A stretch of DNA of 5,830 nt from DAOTTW01 sp034437615 (GCA_034437615.1 DAOTTW010000123.1:1-5830), one strand, 5' to 3'. Positions 1 to 5,830 are shown, numbered from the stretch's first letter. Notes: a model not told the origin generated them from the sequence alone. Numbers and translations are program-made.

Positions 1-112
1 TCAGGGCAAGGGTGGTCGTACATTCCTGGCCAGCCCATTGACTGCTGCCGCGACTGCCATCAACGGACGCATCACCGACCCGCGTGAGATGTATGTGCCG
101 GAGATGGCCTAG
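1..112 (+). CDS. leuC: 3-isopropylmalate/citramalate isomerase large subunit, C-terminal end (partial)
   Basis: This is the 3' end of a gene that starts before the window. The frame beginning at base 2 gives 36 residues and stops at TAG 110-112. The peptide includes QGKGGRTFLASPLTAAATAI and then GRITDPRE, which is the characteristic end of LeuC: the SPLTAAATAI stretch near the C terminus is strongly conserved in isopropylmalate isomerase large subunits. LeuC binds the [4Fe-4S] cluster and pairs with LeuD to isomerise 2-isopropylmalate, and also citramalate in organisms with CimA, in the cytoplasm. The cluster cysteines lie upstream of the window and cannot be checked. The end appears natural and not truncated, since the conserved tail is complete and followed by only a few variable residues (MYVPEMA). 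Unusually, the next gene is not leuD but an unrelated ORF starting 3 bases later. Confidence 0.93.
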   Translation, partial: QGKGGRTFLASPLTAAATAINGRITDPREMYVPEMA

Positions 113-115
113 CAC

Positions 116-1060
116 ATGGGCAAATTAGATGCTCAGGTGATCGAGATCATGGGTCGCAATCGCCTGACTAACGAATTGCTCGCAGCCCATATCGAAGTTG
201 CAGAACCCATCCGGGATCGTGGCGTTGATCTGATAGCCTACATTGACACAGCGGGGGATGAAATCACCGAATTTCGTGCTGTTCCGCTGCAACTAAAGGC
301 AGCGTCTAACCGTAGCTTCAGCATCAATCGCAAATATGAGAAGTTTCCCAACCTATTGATGGTCTTTGTGTGGGGCTTGCAAGCCCCAAGAGAAGACGCT
401 GTTACGTATGCGTTGACGCATCATGAATGTATCGCTATCGCAGATCAGCTTGGATGGACCCAAAGCAACACCTGGCACAATCGAGGTACATATAGCACAA
501 CAAAACCAAGTAAAGAGTTATTGCACCTGCTAGAGCCATACCGAATGACACCCGAAAAATGGAGAGGCCGCCTGATGACAATTCAGCAAAACAATATCGA
601 AGCATTCGACAACAGCACACGTTATGCTGGAAAGGAAATCTTAAAGGATTCGTTGCGCTCAGTAGGCATCCAATTTACAGAGGCAATACAGAAACCTGCT
701 GACATTGTTATCTTTTCAGATGCGGCATCACCAGATAGACGACCACTGCAAATCCCTGTGAAAGTCTACACGGGTCAAAAGCGTGTCTTTCGGCTGACCA
801 AGACCTTAGAGACACTAGACCGCTTGCTCATCGTATATGTTTGGGGTGTAAACACAGAATCTAATAGCAATATCTATGCCTCAACTTATCGGGAAGTCGT
901 GGACATCGCCAATGAAAAAGGCTACACGGCAACAAGCAGTTGGAGAGACCACGGACACTATAGCGTCACAGACGCGGGTGAAGAACTGCGAGAACTTTTG
1001 GAGCCGTATCAAATCCCACCACAGACCTGGCAAGACCGCATTGAGGCAGCATTGAAATAA
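116..1060 (+). CDS. Unknown protein with two tandem related domains, possible PD-(D/E)XK nuclease-like fold
   Basis: I do not recognise a named family. The 314-residue protein contains two diverged copies of one unit (about residues 9-153 and 166-309). In unit 1, Glu20 in a predicted helix, GVD (Asp38) at the start of a strand, and Gln59-Leu-Lys61 in the next strand resemble the E...D...(E/Q)xK core of PD-(D/E)XK nuclease-fold proteins. Unit 2 keeps a Glu (174) and Asp196, but the third motif is Pro214-Val-Lys216, so it may be degenerate. Each unit then has a hydrophobic strand ending VWG (85-87, 242-244) and a conserved block with W..G.Y.....L..LLEPY....P..W. There is no signal peptide or membrane segment, so it is probably cytoplasmic. 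The ATG start lies 3 bases after leuC's stop. The only Shine-Dalgarno-like match is GGAG at 100-103, 12 bases upstream, so coupling to leuC is likely. GC is about 48%, below its neighbours, and AGA arginine codons occur at residues 92, 150, 208 and 277, suggesting acquisition. Nuclease activity is inference; a binding or structural role is equally possible. The gene itself is real (confidence about 0.93); the fold call is about 0.4. Confidence 0.8.
   Translation: MGKLDAQVIEIMGRNRLTNELLAAHIEVAEPIRDRGVDLIAYIDTAGDEITEFRAVPLQLKAASNRSFSINRKYEKFPNLLMVFVWGLQAPREDAVTYALTHHECIAIADQLGWTQSNTWHNRGTYSTTKPSKELLHLLEPYRMTPEKWRGRLMTIQQNNIEAFDNSTRYAGKEILKDSLRSVGIQFTEAIQKPADIVIFSDAASPDRRPLQIPVKVYTGQKRVFRLTKTLETLDRLLIVYVWGVNTESNSNIYASTYREVVDIANEKGYTATSSWRDHGHYSVTDAGEELRELLEPYQIPPQTWQDRIEAALK
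221..574 (+). repeat. Coding repeat unit 1 (residues 36-153 of the unknown protein)
   Basis: This is the better conserved part of the first internal repeat, from GVDLIAY to the W.GRL end. It aligns with residues 194-309 with small gaps near the QLK motif. The last 56 residues (98-153) align without gaps to 254-309 at 23 identities (41%) by hand count. Shared landmarks are VWG, YA.T..E, G.T....W...G.YS.T and LLEPY. The copies are diverged at the DNA level, so the duplication is old. Confidence 0.85.
371..388. other. 18-bp perfect palindrome inside the unknown gene
   Basis: TGGGGCTTGCAAGCCCCA is perfectly self-complementary over 18 bases, centred between 379 and 380. The next flanking pair (G370/A389) does not match. 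In RNA it could form a 7-bp GC-rich stem with a UGCA loop. No U-run follows, so it is not an intrinsic terminator. It codes for WGLQAP at the conserved VWG strand, so part of the sequence is constrained by the protein. Function is unknown. Confidence 0.75.
695..1042 (+). repeat. Coding repeat unit 2 (residues 194-309 of the unknown protein)
   Basis: This is the second internal copy. LLIVYVWG (237-244) matches LLMVFVWG (80-87) of unit 1, and LLEPY (294-298) matches 138-142. The Asp of GVD is kept (ADI, Asp196), but the QLK motif of unit 1 corresponds to PVK here, losing the acidic or amide residue of an (E/Q)xK pair. This suggests that any catalytic function rests in unit 1 and that unit 2 acts in dimer-like packing or binding (inference). 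Confidence 0.85.
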
Positions 1061-1075
1061 ACTGAATTAAGCACA

Positions 1076-1083
1076 GAGAAGGA
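1076..1083 (+). promoter_or_regulatory. Ribosome binding site of leuD
   Basis: GAGAAGGA lies 6 bases upstream of the leuD ATG at 1090, a good Shine-Dalgarno match at normal spacing. It sits in the only real gap of the operon (1061-1089). This lets leuD be translated independently of the preceding unknown gene. Confidence 0.75.
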
Positions 1084-1089
1084 TCAGAC

Positions 1090-1704
1090 ATGGAACCCAT
1101 CAAAACCTTCAGTGGGCGCGTCGCCCCACTACCCTATAACGACATCGACACCGACCAGATCATCCCGGCACGCTTCTTGAAGACCACTGACAAGCACGGC
1201 CTCGGCAAACAAGCCTTCTTCGATTGGCGCTATGATGCGGATGGCAACCCCCGCGCCGATTTCGTGCTGAACCAGCCGGAATATCAGGGCGCAACCGTGC
1301 TGATCGCAGGCCATAACTTCGGCTGCGGCAGTTCACGTGAGCACGCACCCTGGGCGCTGCAAGGCATGGGTTGGCAAGCTGTCGTCAGCACGGATTTTGC
1401 CGACATTTTTCGCAATAACGCGCTCAAAAACGGCCTGCTGCCCATCATCGTAGACGAGGAGACACAGCAGCAGCTTGTCAGCCTTGCAGAAGAAGACCCC
1501 AGCACAGAAGTCCGCATCGACCTGGAAAGCCAGACGTTGCAATTGCCCGATGGCCGCAAGGTTAGCTTCCCGATTGATGAATTCAGCAAGTATTGCCTGC
1601 TCAACGGCGTCGATCAGCTTGGTTTCTTGATGAGCCTGGAAGACGACGTACAAGCCTACGAAGCCGAGCACCCACAACGCATCAATACACAGATGGCGGT
1701 GTAA
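1090..1704 (+). CDS. leuD: 3-isopropylmalate/citramalate isomerase small subunit
   Basis: LeuD is the swivel-domain subunit of the LeuCD heterodimer, which interconverts 2-isopropylmalate and 3-isopropylmalate. In organisms with CimA it also converts citramalate to 3-methylmalate. The 204-residue protein has the usual length of the longer bacterial LeuD form. Its hallmarks are DTDQIIPARFL (20-30), the substrate-recognition loop region KTTDKHGLG (31-39), NFGCGSSREHAPWAL (76-90), FADIFRNNALKNGLLPI (103-119) and the FSKYCLLNGVDQLGFL tail (165-180). Nothing is missing. The ATG at 1090 is set by the GAGAAGGA ribosome binding site and by the standard start of the protein. It is separated from leuC by 977 bases holding the unknown gene, so the two subunits of one enzyme are split by unrelated coding sequence. 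Its TAA stop directly abuts the cimA ATG. Confidence 0.97.
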   Translation: MEPIKTFSGRVAPLPYNDIDTDQIIPARFLKTTDKHGLGKQAFFDWRYDADGNPRADFVLNQPEYQGATVLIAGHNFGCGSSREHAPWALQGMGWQAVVSTDFADIFRNNALKNGLLPIIVDEETQQQLVSLAEEDPSTEVRIDLESQTLQLPDGRKVSFPIDEFSKYCLLNGVDQLGFLMSLEDDVQAYEAEHPQRINTQMAV

Positions 1705-3300
1705 ATGTCATTCATCCATATCTACGACACCACGCTGCGTGATGGCACGCAACGCGAAAATATCTCGCTGTCGGTTGCCGATAAGCTGCGCATCACGCGC
1801 CTGCTTGACGAACTCGGCGTGAGCTATATCGAGGGCGGTTGGCCGGGGTCCAACCCGAAGGACGCCGCCTACTTCGAGCAGGTCAAGGCGCTGGACCTGA
1901 AGCACGCCAAAATCGCCGCCTTTGGTGCGACCTGCCGCAAAGGTAGCAACCCCGCCGCCGACGCCAACATTCAAGCGCTGGTCGATGCCGACACGCCCGT
2001 TGTAACCGTCGTCGGCAAAACATCCATGCTGCACGTGACCGATGTGCTACAAACCACGCCCGACGAGAACCTGCGCATGATCCGCGAAAGCGTGGCTTAC
2101 CTGAAGTTGCTCGGCAAAGAGGTCATCTACGACGCAGAGCACTTCTTTGATGGTTATAAGCTGGATATGGAATACGCCTTCGATACACTGGCAGCAGCCA
2201 TCGACGGCGGCGCAGATTGCATCGTACTCTGCGACACGAACGGCGGCTCGATGCCCTGGGAAGTGGCTGAACTGGCCCGGACTGCACGCGAGACGTTCCC
2301 GGATACACAACTTGGCATCCACACGCACAACGACGGTGAACTGGCCGTCGCAAACGCTCTCTCGGCGGTGCAGATGGGCGCAACACATGTACAGGGCACG
2401 ATCAACGGCTACGGTGAGCGCTGCGGCAACGCCAACCTGTGCAGCATCATCCCCGATTTACAACTGAAGATGGGCTATGACTGCCTGCCCAATCCGCAAC
2501 AGCTTAGCCACCTGACGCACCTCTCGCGCACCGTCGCAGAAATCGCCAACTTAGCGCCGGATGCACACCTAGCCTATGTCGGCAAGAGCGCCTTCGCGCA
2601 TAAGGGCGGCATCCACGTGGCAGCGATGCGCCGCAACGTCGATAGCTACCAGCACATCGACCCGACGCTGGTGGGCAATGAAATGCGCGTGCTCGTCTCG
2701 GATTTATCTGGGCGCGGTAATTTGCTGAGCAAGGCGGAAGAACTGGGCATGAATGTCTCGAAAGATGAAGCGGTGCGAGTGCTAGAAGAGATCAAGCAAC
2801 TAGAGCATGAAGGCTTTGTCTTTGAGGGCGCGGGTGCGTCGATTGCCATTCGGCTACACCGTGCCAAACCCGTCTATGAGCCGCCATTCAAGCTGGTTGA
2901 CTTCACGGTGATTGTCGAAGACCGCATCGGACGCGGGCCGCTCTCAGAAGCGATGGTCAAGCTGGATGTAAGCGGCGACATCGTACACACCGCAGCAGAA
3001 GGCAACGGCCCCGTGAACGCGCTGGATATGGCGTTGCGCAAGGCGCTGGTGCCTGTTTACCCACAGTTGGCCGATATGCAGCTCGTCGATTACAAGGTGC
3101 GTATTTTGGATGGCGATAACGCAACCGCTGCCAAAACCCGTGTGCTGATCGACACACAGCGCGGCTCGCAGCGTTGGAGCACGGTGGGCGCAGGCACGAA
3201 TATCATCCACGCAAGCTGGCTGGCCCTGGTGGATAGCGTCGAGTATGGCTTATGCTTGGCGGATGAGATGGACCCGGATTTACTCCCCTCAGGAGATTGA
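1705..3300 (+). CDS. cimA: (R)-citramalate synthase
   Basis: This enzyme condenses pyruvate and acetyl-CoA to (R)-citramalate, the first step of the threonine-independent route to isoleucine. The N-terminal TIM-barrel catalytic domain (about 1-280) has DTTLRDGTQRE (8-18, Arg12 and Asp13), GGWPGSNPKD (44-53), YDAEHFFDGYK (142-152), the metal-binding HTHND (206-210; His206, His208) and GTINGYGERCGNANL (231-245). A linker region with AFAHKGGIHV (296-305) follows. The C-terminal LeuA-type regulatory dimer domain (about 395-520) includes DYKVRILDG (462-470) and ends WLALVDSVEYGL. The GGWPGSNPKD and YDAEHFFDGYK signatures and the 531-residue length fit the CimA type and not 2-isopropylmalate synthase LeuA. 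The start abuts the leuD stop (TAAATG) without a strong Shine-Dalgarno, pointing to translational coupling. The intact regulatory domain makes end-product (isoleucine) feedback likely from family knowledge; this is not shown by the sequence alone. Confidence 0.95.
   Translation: MSFIHIYDTTLRDGTQRENISLSVADKLRITRLLDELGVSYIEGGWPGSNPKDAAYFEQVKALDLKHAKIAAFGATCRKGSNPAADANIQALVDADTPVVTVVGKTSMLHVTDVLQTTPDENLRMIRESVAYLKLLGKEVIYDAEHFFDGYKLDMEYAFDTLAAAIDGGADCIVLCDTNGGSMPWEVAELARTARETFPDTQLGIHTHNDGELAVANALSAVQMGATHVQGTINGYGERCGNANLCSIIPDLQLKMGYDCLPNPQQLSHLTHLSRTVAEIANLAPDAHLAYVGKSAFAHKGGIHVAAMRRNVDSYQHIDPTLVGNEMRVLVSDLSGRGNLLSKAEELGMNVSKDEAVRVLEEIKQLEHEGFVFEGAGASIAIRLHRAKPVYEPPFKLVDFTVIVEDRIGRGPLSEAMVKLDVSGDIVHTAAEGNGPVNALDMALRKALVPVYPQLADMQLVDYKVRILDGDNATAAKTRVLIDTQRGSQRWSTVGAGTNIIHASWLALVDSVEYGLCLADEMDPDLLPSGD
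3291..3295 (+). promoter_or_regulatory. Ribosome binding site of leuB, inside the cimA end
   Basis: AGGAG lies 8 bases before the leuB ATG at 3304 and overlaps the last codons of cimA. It fixes the start of leuB and allows efficient reinitiation or fresh initiation after cimA. Confidence 0.8.
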
Positions 3301-3303
3301 ACC

Positions 3304-4371
3304 ATGCAAGCAACACTCGCAGTATTACCCGGTGATGGCATTGGGCCAGAGGTGATGGACGCCGCCCTGCAAGTGCTGAATAAGATTGGCACGCGCTACG
3401 GCCACGACTTCACGACGAACGAAGCGTTGATCGGCGGCATCGCCATCGACAAAACCGGCGACCCCTTCCCCGCAGACACGCAGCAAACCTGCGAAGACGC
3501 CGACGCAATTCTGCTGGCGGCAGTGGGTGGCCCACAGTGGTCGGACCCATCCGCGCCTGTGCGACCGGAGCAGGGTTTGCTGAAGATGCGCCAGCACTTC
3601 GGCCTGTTTGCGAACCTGCGCCCGGTGAAAACCTATCCAGCCCTGGCAGATCATGCCCCACTACGCCGCGAATTGCTGGATGGCGTCGATATACTTTTCG
3701 TGCGTGAATTGACAGGCGGCATTTACTTCGGGGATCGCGTGGAAATGAGCACCGATAGCCCTGATAGCGCCCATGACACCATGCTCTACACTCGGCCAGA
3801 GGTGCAGCGCGTGGCGCATGTGGCTTTTCGGGCCGCGCAGGGCCGCCGCCAAAAGCTGACCAGCGTCGATAAGGCCAACGTGCTGGCATCTATGCGCTTA
3901 TGGCGGCGTGTGGTGCTGGATGTACATGAAGATTACGCCGATGTGGAGCTAGAGCATTTGCTGGTGGATGCCTGCACCATGCACCTGCTGACGCGCCCGG
4001 CTAGCTTTGATGTGGTGCTGGCAGGCAACATGTTTGGCGACATCCTGAGCGACGAAGCCTCAGTTTTGGCGGGGTCGTTGGGCATGTTGCCATCGGCGTC
4101 ACTCGGTTCAGAGCGCTTCGGGCTATATGAGCCTGTGCATGGCTCCGCGCCAGACATCGCCGGACAAGGCAAAGCCAACCCCATCGGCACGGTGCTGAGC
4201 TTGGCTATGCTGCTGCGCTATAGCCTGGAACTCGCAGCCGAAGCGCAAGCCATCGAAAATGCCGTTGACGCCGTGCTTGCGGATGGCGCACGTACAGCAG
4301 ACATCGCCCAAAAAGGCACAGAGACCATCAGCACGGTCGAATTCACACAGGCCATTATCGACAAGCTATAA
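3304..4371 (+). CDS. leuB: 3-isopropylmalate dehydrogenase
   Basis: LeuB is an NAD-dependent beta-decarboxylating dehydrogenase that oxidises 3-isopropylmalate to 2-oxoisocaproate. In the citramalate route it also oxidises 3-methylmalate to 2-oxobutyrate. The length of 355 residues is standard. Visible motifs are LPGDGIGPEV (8-17), the substrate arginines Arg96 and Arg106 in KMRQHFGLFANLRPVK, Arg134 in VRELTGGIYFG with Tyr141, Lys190 in DKANVL, and the metal-binding Asp222, Asp246 and Asp250 (VDAC, FGDILSDEA). The NAD-binding EPVHGSAPDIAGQGKANPIG lies at 276-295. All catalytic and metal ligands expected from the T. thermophilus enzyme are present. The start is supported by AGGAG 8 bases upstream. 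It is the last gene of the operon and ends TAA followed at once by in-frame TAG, 6 bases from the convergent gene's stop. Confidence 0.97.
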   Translation: MQATLAVLPGDGIGPEVMDAALQVLNKIGTRYGHDFTTNEALIGGIAIDKTGDPFPADTQQTCEDADAILLAAVGGPQWSDPSAPVRPEQGLLKMRQHFGLFANLRPVKTYPALADHAPLRRELLDGVDILFVRELTGGIYFGDRVEMSTDSPDSAHDTMLYTRPEVQRVAHVAFRAAQGRRQKLTSVDKANVLASMRLWRRVVLDVHEDYADVELEHLLVDACTMHLLTRPASFDVVLAGNMFGDILSDEASVLAGSLGMLPSASLGSERFGLYEPVHGSAPDIAGQGKANPIGTVLSLAMLLRYSLELAAEAQAIENAVDAVLADGARTADIAQKGTETISTVEFTQAIIDKL

Positions 4372-4377
4372 TAGCTG
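4372..4377. other. Six-base gap between convergent stop codons
   Basis: leuB ends with TAA (4369-4371), and the - strand gene ends with TAA read from 4380 to 4378. The 12 bases 4369-4380 form a near-palindrome with one T/G mismatch pair and no loop. I see no hairpin plus U-run on either strand here, so transcription termination must lie within the opposing gene or depend on Rho. Confidence 0.8.
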
Positions 4378-5830
4378 TTAAGTCTCACTTTCGCTGTTGT
4401 CCTTCAGTTGGGCGCGGATGTCCGCAAGATCAACCTCCGTGCTGAGGTTGACGCTTGGCTTTGCGCTCACCTGCTGCTTTTCCACTCCGTAAGCGTGCAT
4501 GGCCAACGCCGACACATAGAACATCAGGCGTCGATGATCGACGGGCAGCGCTTCCCGCGTCACGGCGCGCAAGCTCAACATCGCCAAACTAATGTAATAC
4601 TCGCCCCACGCGTCCGGTTTGGCGAGGCACTCTGACACCAATTGCCGCAGGATGTAAATCGCTTGAAATGCATCCGCATATTCGGGCGGCGCATTCTCAG
4701 GCAGCTTGCCCTTGTTCAGCGTGTTGATATAAGAAGCTATCTCACACACGGCGGCCCAACCAGAGGCCATCAGCGGTGCGAGCCATTCATCCAATATGCT
4801 GATTTCCAGCGATGCCCAATCATACAGCGTGTGGCCTGCGCGTGTGCTGGCAAAATCCACCAGCAGCGGTGCCTCATCTGATCCCACCAGCACATTACCC
4901 AGGTGCAGGTTGCCGTGAATCGTGCTGAGCGTGCCTTTGACTTTTTCTTCCAGCAGCTTGGGGTAATGCCGCACTGGGTTCGGCAGTTCGACGCCCTCAA
5001 AATCCAGGGTGGTTGCGTCCATTTCAAAATCCGGGCGCAGCAGGCGCAGATAAGCGCCCATCTGCTCTGCACGGGTGCGCCAGACGCGGCCCGTGATGCG
5101 GTCAATCACTTCGCCGCGATAATACATGACATTATCGAGGTCCACGCCGCGCATCTCGATATGATACGGACGCGACCCGATGGTGCCATCGCCCATTGCC
5201 ATATGCATGACGTTGCGCTCGTGGTCGATGTGCTGCACTGTGAAGCCATCTAAATAGACCAGCTTGCCATATTGCAGTGCGCTTAGCGTGCGGCTGTTAA
5301 TTGGCGGGCTGATTAGCCCTGGCTTTGTGTCGGTGAGGTCACCGCTGAACGTTTCTAGTGTGAGCATCGGTGGCAGCACCCAGTCGTATTCACGCCAGAC
5401 TTTGAATTCATAGGTTTGGTCACCGCGCCACCATGCTTGATTGTAGGCTTTGAATAAGCGGTCCTTTAGCCAGCGCCCGATCTGCGCACCGGACCACTGC
5501 TGCACCATATCACGCAGGACGCGTGGCGGCGCTTGCTGTTCATTATCGCTTGCATCGGGCGCAAATGTATATTGCAAACCGGCAAGCGAGGCCGTTTCCG
5601 GTGCGGTGGGCTTATCGTGGACCTGTGCAGTGTGATCGGGCAGCGTCTGCTTGACATGGCGCTCGTAACGCTGCGACTCTGCGATAATGGCGGCTGTTGT
5701 GTCGATTTTGACGATAACAGTGCGCTTCTGGCGCATATCCAACTGCACTGGCGTCACGAGCAGCAACGTGGTTGCGCTGTACGGGCTGGATAGGCGCTGA
5801 TCTACATGAATGCGAGCGTAGCCATTAAAC
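4378..5830 (-). CDS. Large kinase-fold (APH-like) phosphotransferase family protein, 5' end outside window; possible pseudokinase
   Basis: The - strand frame is open from TAA (4380-4378) to the window edge, giving 483 visible codons. The first in-frame start-like codon is TTG at 5766, but the 21 codons upstream also read as protein (FNGYARIHVD...), leading into a strand LLVTPV. They fit the nucleotide-binding loop region of a kinase N-lobe, so I take the gene as truncated by the window. Counting from the TTG: VIVKID has the candidate ATP-binding Lys20, Glu30 in the following helix is the candidate salt-bridge partner, and the catalytic loop is IHGNLHLGNVLV (283-294) with Asn291. VDFA (Asp304) is the metal-binding motif, followed by GHTLYDWASLE (311-321). 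Between N-lobe and catalytic loop are about 250 residues of unassigned insert. The position normally occupied by the catalytic Asp of HGD is Asn286. The C-terminal tail (about 430-462) is charged and probably disordered. Membership in the broad APH or ternary-complex-associated kinase-like group is inferred from motif style; the substrate is unknown. It is convergent with leuB and so unlikely to be co-regulated with it. Confidence 0.8.
   Translation of the reverse strand, partial: FNGYARIHVDQRLSSPYSATTLLLVTPVQLDMRQKRTVIVKIDTTAAIIAESQRYERHVKQTLPDHTAQVHDKPTAPETASLAGLQYTFAPDASDNEQQAPPRVLRDMVQQWSGAQIGRWLKDRLFKAYNQAWWRGDQTYEFKVWREYDWVLPPMLTLETFSGDLTDTKPGLISPPINSRTLSALQYGKLVYLDGFTVQHIDHERNVMHMAMGDGTIGSRPYHIEMRGVDLDNVMYYRGEVIDRITGRVWRTRAEQMGAYLRLLRPDFEMDATTLDFEGVELPNPVRHYPKLLEEKVKGTLSTIHGNLHLGNVLVGSDEAPLLVDFASTRAGHTLYDWASLEISILDEWLAPLMASGWAAVCEIASYINTLNKGKLPENAPPEYADAFQAIYILRQLVSECLAKPDAWGEYYISLAMLSLRAVTREALPVDHRRLMFYVSALAMHAYGVEKQQVSAKPSVNLSTEVDLADIRAQLKDNSESET

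Noticed and set aside
243..271. TTGACA as a -35 promoter box inside the unknown gene
   Set aside because: At 17-base spacing the next hexamer is ACCGAA, which does not resemble a -10 box.
110..1092. Short direct repeat AGCACA at 111-116 and 1070-1075, plus ACATGG at 114-119 and 1087-1092, flanking the unknown gene; possible target-site duplication
   Set aside because: Six-base matches are expected by chance near start codons, they are not at symmetric ends, and there are no inverted terminal repeats or transposase.
3709..3737. TTGACA as a -35 box inside leuB
   Set aside because: The expected -10 position reads GGATCG; this is coding sequence only.
3410..3889. 159-codon - strand open frame opposite leuB
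   Set aside because: Its Arg-, Pro- and Ala-rich translation is typical of an antisense frame in GC-rich coding DNA; leuB motifs cover the whole region.
4369..4380. Palindromic stop-to-stop sequence as a bidirectional terminator
   Set aside because: The arms are only 6 bases, AT-rich, have a mismatch and no loop, and no U-run follows on either strand.
4408..5253. Several + strand open frames opposite the kinase-fold gene (e.g. 4408-4635, 4642-4881, 4903-5253)
   Set aside because: They have no recognisable motifs or ribosome binding sites and lie antisense to a frame with clear kinase motifs, so they are shadows.
5651..5688. TTGACA ... GATAAT as a + strand promoter
   Set aside because: The spacing is about 26 bases, too long, and the site lies within the - strand kinase-fold gene with no gene to drive on the + strand.

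Overview
This window holds most of a branched-chain amino-acid biosynthesis operon read on the + strand, followed by a convergent gene on the - strand. In order: the last 36 codons of leuC; an unrecognised 314-residue protein gene; leuD; cimA (citramalate synthase); leuB; and the 3' part of a large kinase-fold (aminoglycoside-phosphotransferase-like) gene, whose 5' end lies beyond the right edge. About 98% of the window is coding. No RNA gene, insertion sequence, CRISPR array or convincing promoter or terminator is visible. The longest gene-free stretch is 29 bases (1061-1089).

The biosynthetic logic is clear. CimA condenses pyruvate with acetyl-CoA to (R)-citramalate. LeuC and LeuD form one isomerase that acts on both citramalate and 2-isopropylmalate, and LeuB oxidises both isomerised products. 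The operon can therefore serve isoleucine (through 2-oxobutyrate) and leucine (if leuA is present elsewhere). leuD, cimA and leuB are packed with 0 and 3 bases between them and look translationally coupled.

The unusual element is the 314-residue gene lying between leuC and leuD, two subunits of one enzyme that are normally adjacent. It is clearly lower in GC (about 48% by hand count, against roughly 52-65% in sampled lines of its neighbours). It uses AGA arginine codons, which I do not find in leuD, cimA or leuB. Its protein is an internal tandem duplication, and the first unit carries an E...GVD...QLK pattern reminiscent of PD-(D/E)XK nuclease-fold proteins. It is best read as an acquired cargo gene of unknown function.

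The right-hand gene has a kinase-like lysine, helix glutamate, catalytic-loop pattern and DFA motif. The position of the usual catalytic Asp in the HGD motif is Asn, so it may be a pseudokinase. Its frame is open past the window edge, and its sequence continues as a plausible kinase N-lobe there.

Organism: a bacterium of moderate GC (mid-50s percent) using the citramalate route. The gene order together with this style of large phosphotransferase suggests Chloroflexota (Anaerolineae-like) to me, but that is an impression from sequence style and not a demonstrated placement.
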